Shown one piece after another: positions 23,311 through 36,139 of a stretch of DNA of 64,000 nt. The notes under the pieces were generated by a model. That model saw only the letters and a program-made list of their open reading frames with translations. It ran no database searches and had not been told where the DNA came from. This DNA comes from Rutidosis leptorrhynchoides. Taxonomy: Eukaryota; Streptophyta; Magnoliopsida; Asterales; Asteraceae. How positions within the stretch are numbered: the first letter of the stretch is position 1; each line of letters begins with the position of its first letter. The stretch covers positions 359,902,001 through 359,966,000 of the forward strand of contig NC_092337.1 of the NCBI RefSeq assembly GCF_046630445.1. The letters are read 5' to 3'. The position numbers and the translations under genes were made by a program.

Positions 23311-26300
23311 TTAAGCAGTTGGAGGTGTTGACGTATCTTCTGGAAATAAATGCGGGTATTTCTTCTTCATCTGATATTCACGCTCCCTGGTGAACTCGGG
23401 TCCTCTACGAGCATTTCATCGAACCTTAACAATCGGTATCTTGTTTTGTTTAAGTCTCTTAACCTCACGATCCATTATTTCGACGGGTTCTTCAATGAAT
23501 TGAAGTTTTTAATTGATTTGGATTTCGTCCAATGGAATAGTGAGATCTTCTTTAGCAAAACATTTCTTCAAATTCGAGACGTGGAAAGTGTTATGTACAT
23601 TCGCAAGTTGTTGAGGTAACTCAAGTCGGTAAGCTACCGGTCTGACACGATCAATAATCTTGAATGGTCCAATATACCTTGGATTTAATTTCCCTCGTTT
23701 ACCAAATCGAACAACACCTTTCCAAGGTGCAACCTTAAGCATGACCATCTATTCAATTTCAAATTCTATGTCTTTTCTTTTAATGTCGGCGTAGCTCTTT
23801 TGTCGACTTTGGGCGGTTTTCAACCGTTGTTGAATTTGGATGATCTTCTCGGTAGTTTCTTGTATTATCTTTGGACCCGTAATCTGTCTATCCAATACTT
23901 CACTCCAACAAATCGGAGACCTGCACTTTCTACCATAAAGTGCTTCAAACAGCGCCATCTCAATGCTTGAATGATAGCTGTTGTTGTAGGAAAACTCTGC
24001 TAACGGTAGATGTTGATCCCAACTGTTTCCGAAATCAATAACATATGCTCGTAGCATGTCTTCAAGCGTTTGTATCGTTCTTTCGCTCTGCCCATCAGTT
24101 TGTGGATGATAGGCAGTACTCATGTCTAGACGAGTTCCTAATGCTTGCTGTAATGTCTGCCAGAATCTTGAAATAAATCTGCCATCCCTATCAGAGATAA
24201 TAGAGATTGGTATTCCATGTCTGGAGACGACTTCCTTCAAATACAGTCGTGCTAACTTCTCCATCTTGTCATCTTCTCTTATTGGCAGGAAGTGTGCTGA
24301 TTTGGTGAGACGATCAACTATTACCCAAATAGTATCAAAACCACTTGCAGTCCTTGGCAATTTAGTGATGAAATCCATGGTAATGTTTTCCCATTTCCAT
24401 TCCAGGATTTCGGGTTGTTGAAGTAGACCTGATGGTTTCTGATGCTCAGCTTTGACCTTAGAACACATCAAACATTCTCCTACGTATTTAGCAACATCCG
24501 CTTTCATACCCAGCCACCAAAAATGTTTCTTGAGATCCTTGTACATCTTCCCCGTTCCAGGATGTATTGAGTATCTGGTTTTATGAGCTTCTCTAAGTAC
24601 CATTTCTCTCATATCTCCAAATTTTGGTACCCAAATCCTTTCAGCCCTATACCGGGTTTCGTCTTCCCGAATATTAAGATGATTCTCCGATCCTTTGGGT
24701 ATTTCATCCTTTAAATTTCCCTCTTTTAAAACTCCTTGTTGCGCCTCCTTTATTTGACTAGTAAGGTTATTGTGAATCATTATATTCATAGATTTTACTC
24801 GAATGGGTTCTCTGTCCTTCCTGCTCAAGGCGTCGGCTACCACATTTGCCTTCCCTGGGTGGTAACGAATCTCAAAGTCGTAATCATTCAACAATTCAAT
24901 CCACCTACGCTGCCTCATATTCAGTTGTTTCTGATTAAATATGTGTTGAAGACTTTTGTGGTCGGTATATATAATACTTTTGACCCCATATAAGTAGTTC
25001 CTCCAAGTCTTTAATGCAAAAACAACCGTGCCTAATTCCAAATCATGCGTCATATAATTTTGTTCGTGAATCTTCAATTGTCTAGATGCATAAGCAATCA
25101 CCTTCATTCGTTGCATTAATACACAACCGAGACCTTGCTTTGATGCGTCACAATAAATCACAAAATCATCATTCCCTTCAGGCAATGACAATATAGGTGC
25201 CGTAGTTAGCTTTTTCTTCAATAACTGAAACGCTTTCTCTTGTTTATCCTTCCATTCAAATTTCTTCCCTTTATGCGTTAATACAGTCAAGGGTTTTGCT
25301 ATTCTGGAAGAGTCTTGGATGAACCTTCTGTAGTAACTAGCTAGTCCTAAAAACCGGCGTATGTGTTTCGGAGTTTTTGGGGTTTTCCACTTTTCAACAG
25401 TTTCTATCTTTGCCGGATCCACCTTAATACCTTCTTTGTTCACTATGTGACCGAGGAATTGAACTTCTTCCAACCAAAATGCACACTTTGAAAACTTAGC
25501 GTACAATTCTTCCTTCCTCAATACTTCTAACACCTTTCTTAAATGTTCACCGTGTTCTTGGTCATTCTTTGAGTAAATAAGTATGTCATCAATGAAAACA
25601 ATGACAAACTTGTCAAGGTATGGTCCACACACTCGGTTCATAAGGTCCATGAACACAGCTGGTGCATTAGTTAAACCAAACGGCATGATCATAAACTCGT
25701 AATGACAGTAACGTGTTCTGAAAGCAGTCTTTGGAATATCATCTTCTTTCACCCGCATTTGATGATACCCGGAACGTAAGTCAATCTTTGAATAAACAGA
25801 CGAGCCTTGTAGTTGATCAAATAAGTCGTCGATTCTCGGTAGTGGGTAGCGGTTCTTGATGGTAAGTTTGTTCAACTCTCGGTAGTCGATACACAACCTG
25901 AATGTACCATCTTTCTTCTTGACAAACAAAACAGGAGCTCCCCATGGTGATGTGCTTGGTCGAATGAAACCACGCTCTAAAAGTTCTTGTAATTGGGTTT
26001 GCAGTTCTTTCATCTCGCTGGGTGCGAGTCTGTAAGGAGCACGAGCTATTGGTGCAGCTCCTGGTACAAGATCTATTTGAAATTCAACGGATCGATGTGG
26101 GGGTAATCCCGGTAATTCTTTAGGAAATACATCGGGAAATTCTTTTGCGACGGGAACATCATTGATGCTCTTTTCTTCAGTTTGTACTTTCTTGACGTGT
26201 GCTAGAACAGCATAGCAACCTTTTCTTATTAGTTTTTGTGCCTTCAAATTACTAATAAGGTGTAGCTTCGTGTTGCCCTTTTCTCCGTACACCATTAAGG

Positions 26301-27022
26301 GTTTTCCTTTTTCTCGTATAATGCGAATTGCATTTTTGTAACAAACGATCTCTGCTTTCACTTCTTTCAACCGGTCCATACCAATTATCACATCAAAACT
26401 CCCTAACTCTACTGGTATCAAGTCAATCTTAAATGTTTCGCTAACCAGTTTAATTTCTCGATTCCGACATATATTATCTGCTGAAATTAATTTACCATTT
26501 GCTAATTCGAGTAAAAATTTAATATCCAAAGGTGTCAATGGACAACTTAATTTAGCACAAAAATCTCTACTCATATAGCTTCTATCCGCACCCGAATCAA
26601 ATAAAACGTAAAAAGATTTATTGTCAATAAGAAACGTACCCGTAACAAGCTCCGGGTATTCCTGTGCCTCTGCCGCATTAATATGGAAAACTCTTCCGCG
26701 GCCTTGTCCATTCGTGTTCTCCTGGTTCGGGCAATTTCTAATAATGTGGCCCGGTTTTCCACATTTATAACAAACTACATTGGCATAACTTGCTCCGACA
26801 CTACTTGCTCCGCCATTACTCGTTCCGACACCATTTGTTCCTTTCGTTCTGTTAACCCCTAGTCCGTAGACCTCACACTTTGCCGCGCTATGACCATTTC
26901 TTTTACACTTGTTGCAAAATTTGGTGCAGAACCCCGAGTGATACTTTTCACACCTTTGGCATAGCTGCTTCTGATTGTTGTTGTTGTTGCGGTTATTATT
27001 GTTGTTGGGATGATTGTTGTAG

Positions 27023-27054
<32 letters not shown>

Positions 27055-27119
27055 GGGCCGTTTGTTGTAGTTGCGATTGATGTTGCGATTGTTGGGATAG
27101 TTGTTGCGATTATTGTTGT
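23311..27119 (-). pseudogene. Element C gag C-terminus and pol
   Basis: Reading from 27119 downward: Asn-rich tract, two CCHC knuckles ([14 protein letters not shown]), protease [14 protein letters not shown] with FIDDILIYS as the catalytic box, RNase H ([10 protein letters not shown]), integrase DDE ([25 protein letters not shown]) and the GPY-type end ([17 protein letters not shown]). A 941-codon stretch (26574-23749) is uninterrupted. Nonsense changes then occur at about 23749 (in EIGEM), at about 23509 and in the chromodomain-like tail. The frame stays open upstream of 26574 without an ATG, as expected for the 3' part of a gag-pol frame cut by element B at 27119/40195. Confidence 0.85.
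27115..27119. repeat. TSD GTTGT, left copy (element B)
   Basis: GTTGT sits directly beside the B 3' LTR and is repeated at 40195-40199 beside its 5' LTR. Joining the outside flanks restores C's gag AAC/AAT tract. Confidence 0.85.
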
Positions 27120-30100
27120 TGAAATGTCCCGTTCTTATTGATTAAAAACGTTCCATATTAATTGATTTCGTTGCTTGGTTTTGACCTCTATATGAGACGT
27201 TTTTCAAAGACTGCATTCATTTTAAAACAAACCATAACCTTTATTTCATCAATAAAGGTTTAAAAAGCTTTACGTAGATTATCAAATAATGATAATCTAA
27301 AATATCCTGTTTACACACGACCATTACATAATGGTTTACAATACAAATATGTTACAACAAAATAAGTTTCTTGAATGCAGTTTTTACACAATATCATACA
27401 AGCATGGACTCCAAATCTCGTCCTTATTTAAGTATGCGACAGCGGAAGCTCTTAATAATCACCTGAGAATAAACATGCTTAAAACGTCAACAAAAATGTT
27501 GGTGAGTTATAGGTTTAACCTATATATATCAAATCATAATAATAGACCACAAGATTTCATATTTCAATACACATCCCATACATAGAGATAAAAATCATTC
27601 ATATGGTGAACACCTGGTAACCGACATTAACAAGATGCATATATAAGAATATCCCCATCATTCCGGGACACCCTTCGGATATGATATAAATTTCGAAGTA
27701 CTAAAGCATTCGGTTCATTGGATGGGGTTTGTTAGGCCCAATAGATCTATCTTTAGGATTCGCGTCAATTAGGGTGTCTGTTCCCTAATTCTTAGATTAC
27801 TAGACTTAATAAAAAGGGGCATATTCGATTTCGATAATTCAACCATAGAATGTAGTTTCACGTACTTGTGTCTACTTTGTAAATCATTTATAAAACCTGC
27901 ATGTATTCTCATCCCAAAAATATTAGATTTTAAAAGTGGGACTATAACTCACTTTCACAGATTTTTACTTCGTCGGGAAGTAAGACTTGACCACCGGTTG
28001 ATTCACGAATCTATAACAATATATACATATATATCAAAGTATGTTTAAAATATATTTACAACACTTTTAATATATTTTGATGTTTTAAGTTTATTAAGTC
28101 AGCTGTCCTCGTTAGTAACCTACAACTAGTTGTCCACAGTTAGATGTACAGAAATAAATCGATAAATATTATCTTGAATCAATCCACGACCCAGTGTATA
28201 CGTATCTCAGTATTGATCACAACTCAAACTATATATATTTTGGAATCAACCTCAACCCTGTATAGCTAACTCCAACATTCACATATAGAGTGTCTATGGT
28301 TGTTCCGAAATATATATAGATGTGTCGACATGATAGGTCGAAACATTGTATACGTGTCTATGGTATCTCAAGATTACATAATATACAATACAAGTTGATT
28401 AAGTTATGGTTGGAATAGATTTGTTACCAATTTTCACGTACCTAAAATGAGAAAAATTATCCAATCTTGTTTTACCCATAACTTCTTCATTTTAAATCCG
28501 TTTTAAGTGAATCAAATTGCTATGGTTTCATATTGAACTCTATTTTATGAATCTAAACAGAAAAGTATAGGTTTATAGTCGGAGAAATAAGTTACAAGTC
28601 GTTTTTGTAAAGGTAGTCATTTCAGTCGAAAGAACGACGTCTAGATGACCATTTTAGAAAACATACTTCCACTTTGAGTTTAACCATAATTTTTGGATAT
28701 AGTTTCATGTTCATAATAAAAATCATTTTCTCAGAATAACAACTTTTAAATCAAAGTTTATCATAGTTTTTAATTAACTAACCCAAAACAGCCCGCGGTG
28801 TTACTACGACGGCGTAAATCCGGTTTTACGGTGTTTTTCGTGTTTTCAGGTTTTAAATCATTAAGTTAGCATATCATATAGATATAGAACATGTGTTTAG
28901 TTGATTTTAAAAGTCAAGTTATAAGGATTAACTTTTGTTTGCGAACAAGTTTAGAATTAACTAAACTATGTTCTAGTGATTACAAGTTTAAACCTTCGAA
29001 TAAGATAGCTTTATATGTATGAATCGAATGATGTTATGAACATCATTACTACCTTAAGTTCCTTGGATAAACCTACTGGAAAAGAGAAAAATGGATCTAG
29101 CTTCAACGGATCCTTGGATGGCTCGAAGTTCTTGAAGCAGAATCATGACACGAAAACAAGTTCAAGTAAGATCATCACTTGAAATAAGATTGTTATAGTT
29201 ATAGAAATTGAACCAAAGTTTGAATATGATTATTACCTTGTATTAGAATGATAACCTACTGTAAGAAATAAAGATTTCTTGAGGTTGGATGATCACCTTA
29301 CAAGATTGGAAGTGAGCTAGCAAACTTGAAAGTATTCTTGATTTTATGAAACTAGAACTTTTGGAATTTATGAAGAACACTTAGAACTTGAAGATAGAAC
29401 TTGAGAGAGATCAATTAGATGAAGAAAATTGAAGAATGAAAGTGTTTGTAGGTGTTTTTGGTCGTTGGTGTATGGATTAGATATAAAGGATATGAAATTT
29501 TGTTTTCATGTAAATAAGTCATGAATGATTACTCATATTTTTGTAATTTTATGAGATATTTCATGCTAGTTGCCAAATGATGGTTCCCACATGTGTTAGG
29601 TGACTCACATGGGCTGCTAAGAGCTGATCATTGGAGTGTATATACCAATAGTACATACATCTAAAAGCTGTGTATTGTACGAGTACGAATACGGGTGCAT
29701 ACGAGTAGAATTGTTGATGAAACTGAACGAGGATGTAATTGTAAGCATTTTTGTTAAGTAGAAGTATTTTGATAAGTGTCTTGAAGTCTTTCAAAAGAGT
29801 ATGAATACATATTAAAACACTACATGTATATACATTTTAACTGAGTCGTTAAGTCATCGTTAGTCGTTACATGTAAATGTTGTTTTGAAACCTTTAGGTT
29901 AACGATCTTGTTAAATGTTGTTAACCCAATGTTTATAATATCAAAAGAGATTTTAAATTATTATATTATCATGATATTATGATGTACAAATATCTCTTAA
30001 TATGATATATATACATTAAATGTCGTTACAACGATAATCGTTACATATATGTCTCGTTTCAAAATCATTAAGTTAGTAGTCTTGTTTTTACATATGTAGT

Positions 30101-30368
30101 TCATTGTTAATATACTTAATGATATGTTTACTTATCATAATATCATGTTAACTATATATATAACCATATATATGTCATCATATAGTTTTTACAAGTTTTA
30201 ACGTTCGTGAATCACCGGTCAACTTGGGTAGTCAATTGTCTATATGAAACCTATTTCAATTAATCAAGTCTTAACAAGTTTGATTACTTAATATGTTGGA
30301 AACATTTAATCATGTAAATATCAATCTCAATTAATATATATAAACATGGAAAAGTTCGGGTCACTACA
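27120..30368 (-). repeat. Element B 3' LTR
   Basis: 3249 bp, TG...CA on either strand, near-identical to 36946-40194. The minus strand has a TATA-like CCTTTATATCTA at 29489-29478, followed by CT-rich sequence (TCTCTCTCAAG) typical of a plant 5' leader, so U3/R lies around 29450. Confidence 0.9.
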
Positions 30369-30403
30369 GTACCTACCCGTTAAATAAATTTCGTCCCTAA
30401 ATT

Positions 30404-33400
30404 TTAAGCTGTTGAAGGTGTTGACGAATCTTCTGGAAAGAGATGCGGGTATTTCTTCTTCATCTGATCTTCACGCTCCCAGGTGAACTCGGGTCCTCTA
30501 CGAGCATTCCATCGAACCTTAACAATTGGTATCTTGTTTTGCTTAAGTCTTTTAACCTCACGATCCATTATTTCGACGGGTTCTTCGATGAATTGAAGTT
30601 TTTCGTTGATTTGGATTTCATCTAACGGAATAGTGAGATCTTCTTTAGCAAAATATTTCTTCAAATTCGAGACGTGGAAAGTGTTATGTACAGCCGCGAG
30701 TTGTTGAGGTAACTCAAGTCGGTAAGCTACTGGTCCGACACGATCAATAATCTTGAATGGTCCAATATACCTTGGATTTAATTTCCCTCGTTTACCAAAT
30801 CGAACAACGCCTTTCCAAGGTGCAACTTTAAGCATGACCATCTCTCCAATTTCAAATTCTATATCTTTTCTTTTAATGTCAGCGTAGCTCTTTTGTCGAC
30901 TTTGGGCAGTTTTCAACCGTTGTTGAATTTGGATGATCTTCTCGGTAGTTTCTTGTATAATCTCCGGACCCGTAATCTGTCTATCCCCCACTTCACTCCA
31001 ACAAATCGGAGACCTGCACTTTCTACCATAAAGTGCTTCAAACGGCACCATCTCAATGCTTGAATGGTAGCTGTTGTTGTAGGAAAATTCTGCTAACGGT
31101 AGATGTCGATCCCAACTATTTCCGAAATCAATAACACATGCTCGTAGCATGTCTTCAAGCGTTTGTATCGGCCTTTCGCTCTGCCCATCGGTTTGTGGAT
31201 GATAGGCAGTACTCATGTCTAGACGAGTTCCTAATGCTTGCTGTAATGTCTGCCAGAATCTTGAAATAAATCTGCCATCCCTATCAGAGATAATAGAGAT
31301 TGGTATTCCATGTCTGGAGACGACTTCCTTCAAATACAGTCGTGCTAACTTCTCCATCTTGTCATCTTCTCTTATTGGCAGGAAGTGTGCTGATTTGGTG
31401 AGACGATCAACTATTACCCAAATAGTATCAAAACCACTTGCAGTCCTTGGCAATTTAGTGATGAAATCCATGGTAATGTTTTCCCATTTCCATTCCGGGA
31501 TTTCGGGTTGTTGAAGTAGACCTGATGGTTTCTGATGCTCAGCTTTGACCTTAGAACACGTCAAACATTCTCCTACATATTTAGCAACATCGGCTTTCAT
31601 ACTCGGCCACCAAAAATGTTTCTTGAGATCCTTGTACATCTTCCCCGTTCCAGGATGTATTGAGTATCTGGTTTTATGAGCTTCTCTAAGTACCATTTCT
31701 CTCATATCTCCAAATTTTGGTACCCAAATCCTTTCAGCCCTATACCGGGTTCCGTCTTCCCGAATATTAAGATGCTTCTCCGATCCTTTGGGTATTTCAT
31801 CCTTTAAATTTCCCTCTTTTAAAACTCCTTGTTGCGCCTCCTTTATTTGAGTAGTAAGGTTATTATGAATCATTATATTCATAGATTTTACTCGAATGGG
31901 TTCTCTGTCCTTCCTGCTCAAGGCATCGGCTACCACATTTGCCTTCCCCGGGTGGTAACGAATCTCAAAGTCGTAATCATTCAATAATTCAATCCACCTA
32001 CGCTGCCTCATATTCAGTTGTTTCTGATTAAATATGTGTTGAAGACTTTTGTGGTCGGTATATATAATACTTTTGACCCCATATAAGTAGTACCTCCAAG
32101 TCTTTAATGCAAAAACAACCGCGCCTAATTCCAAATCATGCGTCGTATAATTTTGTTCGTGAATCTTCAATTGTCTAGACGCATAAGCAATCACCTTCGT
32201 TCGTTGCATTAATACACAACCGAGACCTTGCTTTGATGCGTCACAATAAATCACAAAATCATCATTCCCTTCAGGCAATGACAATATAGGTGCCGTAGTT
32301 AGCTTTTTCTTCAATAACTGAAACGCTTTCTCTTGTTCATCATTCCATTCAAATTTCTTCCCTTTATGCGTTAATGCAGTTAAGGGTTTTGCTATTCTAG
32401 AAAAGTCTTGGATGAACCTTCTGTAGTAACCAGCTAGTCCTAAAAACTGGCGTACGTGTTTCGGAGTTTTCGGGGTTTCCCACTTTTCAACAGTTTCTAT
32501 CTTTGCTGGATCCACCTTAATACCTTCTTTGTTCACTATGTGATCGAGGAATTGAACTTCTTCCAACCAAAATGCACACTTTGAAAACTTAGCGTACAAT
32601 TCTTCCTTCCTCAATACTTCTAACACCTTTCTCAAATGTTCACCGTGTTCTTGGTCATTCTTTGAGTAAATAAGTATGTCATCAATGAAAACAATGACAA
32701 ACTTGTCAAGGTATGGTCCACACACTCGGTTCATAAGGTCCATGAACACAGCTGGTGCATTAGTTAAACCAAACGGCATGACCATAAACTCGTAATGACC
32801 GTAACGTGTTCTGAAAGCAGTCTTTGGAATATCATCTTCTTTCACCCGCATTTGATGATACCCGGAACGTAAGTCAATCTTTGAATAAACAGACGAGCCT
32901 TGTAGTTGATCAAATAAGTCGTCGATTCTCGGTAGTGGGTAGCGGTTCTTGATGGTAAGTTTGTTCAACTCTCGGTAGTCGATACACAACCTGAATGTAC
33001 CATCTTTCTTCTTGACAAACAAAACAGGAGCTCCCCACGGTGATGTGCTTGGTCGAATGAAACCACGCTCTAAAAGTTCTTGTAATTGGCTTTACAGTTC
33101 TTTCATCTCGCTGGGTGCAAGTCTGTAAGGAGCATGAGCTATTGGTGCAGCTCCTGGTACAAGATCTATTTGAAATTCAACGGATCGATGTGGGGGTAAT
33201 CCCGGTAATTCTTTCGGAAATACATCGGGAAATTCTTTTGCAATGGGAACATCATTGATGCTCTTTTCTTCAGTTTGTACTTTCTTGACGTGTGCTAGAA
33301 TAGCATAGCAACCTTTTCTTATTAGTTTTTGTGCCTTCAAATTACTAATAAGATGTAGCTTCGTGTTGCCCTTTTCTCCGTACACCATTAAGGGTTTTCC

Positions 33401-34978
33401 TTTTTCTCGTATAATGCGAATTGCATTTTTGTAACAGACGATCTCTGCTTTCACTTCTTTCAACCAGTCCATACCGATTATCACATCAAAACTCCCTAAC
33501 TCTACTGGTATCAAATCAATCTTAAATGTTTCGCTAACCAGTTTAATTTCTCAATTCCGACATATATTATCTGCTGAAATTAATTTACCATTTGCTAATT
33601 CGAGTAAAAATTTACTATCCAAAGGCGTCAATGGACAACTTAATTTAGCACAAAAATCTCTACTCATATAGCTTCTATCCGCACCCGAATCAAATAAAAC
33701 GTAAGCAGATTTATTGTCAATAAGAAACGTACCCGTAACAAGCTCCGGGTCTTCCTGTGCCTCTGCCGCATTAATATTGAAAACTCTTCCGCGGCCTTGT
33801 CCATTCGTGTTCTCCTGGTTCGGGCAATTTCTAATAATGTGGCCCGGTTTTCCACATTTATAACAAACTACATTGGCATAACTTGCTCCGACACTACTTG
33901 CTCCGCCATTACTCGTTCTGACACCATTTGTTCCTTTCGTTCTATTAACCCCTGGTCCGTAAACCTCACACTTCGCCGCGCTATGACCATTTCTTTTACA
34001 CTTGTTGCAAAATTTGGTGCAGAACCCCGAGTGATACTTTTCACACCTTTGGCATAGCTGCTTCTGATTGTTGTTGTTGTTGCGGTTATTATTGTTGTTG
34101 GGATGATTGTTGTAGTTGCTGTTGCTGTTGTTGTTGTTGTTGTTGGGCCGTTTGTTGTAGTTGCGATTGATGTTGCGATTGTTGGGATAATTGTTGCGAT
34201 TATTGTTGTAATTGCTGTTGTTGTTGTATTGGTGATTCTTATCACCGTTATCCTCCCACTTTCTTTTGACTTGCTTCACATTGGCCTCTTCAGCAGTCTG
34301 TTCTTTAATTCTTTCTTCAATCTGGTTCACTAGTTTGTGAGCCATTCTACATGCCTGTTGTATAGAGGAGGGCTCGTGTGAACTTATATCTTCTTGAATT
34401 CTTTCCGGTAATCCTTTCACAAATGCGTCGATCTTCTCTTCCTCATCTTCGAATGCTCCCGGACACAATAGGCACAATTCTGTGAATCGTCTTTCGTACA
34501 TGGTAATATCAAATCCTTGGGTTCGTAACCCTCTAAGTTCTGTCTTGAGCTTATTGACCTCGGTTCTGGGACGGTACTTCTCGTTCATCAAGTGCTTGAA
34601 TGCTGACCACGGTAGTGCGTACGCATCATCTTGTCCCACTTGCTCTAGATAGGTATTCCACCATGTTAACGCAGAACCTGTGAAGGTATGCGTAGCGTAC
34701 TTCACTTTGTCCTCTTCAGTACACTTACTTATGGCAAACACCGATTCGACCTTCTCGGTCCACCGTTTCAATCCGATCGGTCCTTCGGTTCCATCAAATT
34801 CTAAAGGTTTGCAGGCAGTGAATTCTTTGTAGGTGCATCCTACACGATTTCCTGTACTACTAGATCCAAGGTTATTGTTGGTATGTAGCGCAGCCTGTAC
34901 TGCGGCTATGTTTGAAGCTAGAAAAGTACGGAATTCCTCTTCATTCATATTCACGGTGTGTCGAGTAGTCGGTGCCAT
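30404..34978 (-). pseudogene. Element B gag-pol polyprotein (two nonsense codons)
   Basis: A single frame of about 1525 codons starts at MAPTTRH (34978; a further in-frame ATG at 35014 is less likely because A and C also start MAP). Gag: CKPLEFDGTEGPIGLKRW, ALTWWNTYLEQVGQ, Asn-rich region, two CCHC knuckles. Protease: [35 protein letters not shown]. RNase [11 protein letters not shown]. Integrase: zinc-binding [12 protein letters not shown], catalytic TMDFITKL / ISDRDGRF / [12 protein letters not shown]-type [10 protein letters not shown]. The tail [19 protein letters not shown] ... GPEFTWERE ... KYPHLF looks like a chromodomain, which targets integration to heterochromatin. The defects are CGA to TGA at 33551-33549 and CAA to TAA at 33094-33092; otherwise it is intact. 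Confidence 0.9.
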
Positions 34979-35319
34979 TTCCTTCAAAATAGTCAAATGG
35001 AACAAGTTAATCATACAGAATATTAAGAGTAGTTAATAGTATTTCGTAGCATAATATGAACTCATTTATAAAAGCTTTTTCTTCATATTAGCGTTTTATA
35101 AGTTTAAATTCGGGTAGTACCTACCCGTTAAGTTCATACTTAGTAGCTAATATACAATTCAACTACTACAATTCTATATGAAAAACTGATTATAATAATA
35201 TTTCGCGTTCAAACTTTTATACAATATTTTACAAACTTACAATACCGCTTATTTTACATAAAGCATGAAATATAGCACACAATAACTTTGATACAAGATA
35301 GTTGTGAAGATAATTCTAG

Positions 35320-36003
35320 CTAGTACACAAGTCGTTCAGCAAAGACAATAAAGACACGTAATTCATACGTCCAGAAACAAGTCATGCATTCTGGTTTTAC
35401 TAGGATTACTTCCCATCCTTGGTCTTGTGGAACATAACCGTTATGTCCGTTGATAAGACAGCGTGTTGTAACATCGTCAAAAGGACGAGGGTTACGTAAT
35501 GTCCAACAGTCCCGTAACAATCTAAAAACCTCATTTCTTACCCCAATTACCGACTCCGTCACTTGTGGAAATGTTTTGTTTAATAGTTGTAGCCCGATGT
35601 TCTTGTTCTCACTTTGGTGAGAAGCGAACATTACTAATCCGTAAGCATAACATGCTTCTTTATGTTGCATGTTAGCCGCTTTTTCTAAATCACGAAGTCC
35701 AATATTCGGATATATTGAGTCAAAATAATTTCTTAACCCGTTGCGTAAAATAGCATTTGGGTTCCCCGCAATATATGCGTCAAAGTAAACACATCGTAAC
35801 TTATGGGTTTCCCAATGTGCTATCCCCCATCTTTCAAACGAAAGTCTCTTATAAACCAAGACATTCTTGGAACGTTCTTCGAATGTCTTACAAACTGATC
35901 TCGCCTTAAATAGTTGTGCCGAGGAATTCTGGCCGACTCTAGACAAGATTTCATCAATCATGTCTCCGGGTAGGTCTCTTAAAATATTGGGTTGTCTATC
36001 CAT
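35320..36003 (-). CDS. Captured F-box protein ORF2 (element B, intact)
   Basis: This is a 227-aa protein. Residues about 4-50 form an F-box: PNILRDLPGDMIDEILSRVG, QLFKARSVCKTFEERSKN, VLVYKRLSFERW. The F-box binds SKP1 in SCF E3 ubiquitin ligases. Residues about 70-130 (GNPNAILRNGLRNYF, GLRDLEKAANMQHKEACYAY, LVMFASHQSENKNIGLQLL) resemble the Sel1/TPR-like part of the Arabidopsis At2g35280/At1g67623 F-box group. The C-terminus has conserved Cys and Trp (CWTLRNPRPFDD, CMTCFWTYELRVFI) and may bind the substrate. The start is the only ATG before the F-box, just 3' of a conserved acceptor-like CAG. It lies 136 bp after ORF1 and 341 bp before gag. The family assignment is by eye; the substrate is unknown. 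Confidence 0.85.
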   Translation of the reverse strand: MDRQPNILRDLPGDMIDEILSRVGQNSSAQLFKARSVCKTFEERSKNVLVYKRLSFERWGIAHWETHKLRCVYFDAYIAGNPNAILRNGLRNYFDSIYPNIGLRDLEKAANMQHKEACYAYGLVMFASHQSENKNIGLQLLNKTFPQVTESVIGVRNEVFRLLRDCWTLRNPRPFDDVTTRCLINGHNGYVPQDQGWEVILVKPECMTCFWTYELRVFIVFAERLVY

Positions 36004-36017
36004 TTTGTGTTTTTAAA

Positions 36018-36019
36018 CT
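36018..36019 (-). promoter_or_regulatory. Putative 3' splice site before the F-box ORF (element B)
   Basis: On the minus strand, CTAACTCTTGTCTATTTTACAG ends here, 14 nt before the ATG. Branch-point consensus CTAAC, pyrimidine tract and CAG are all present and conserved with A and C. Confidence 0.5.
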
Positions 36020-36139
36020 GTAAAATAGACAAGAGTTAGATTCATAAAAAAATACTTATTAATACAAGCAATTTTTACATATATCATAAAGCATAAGAAC
36101 ACTATATTACATATATTACACCACACGAATACAACTATC

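Noticed and set aside
24122..24421. 99-aa [23 protein letters not shown], also at 31215-31514 and 18583-18882
   Set aside because: Antisense to the integrase DDE core, conserved only because integrase is.
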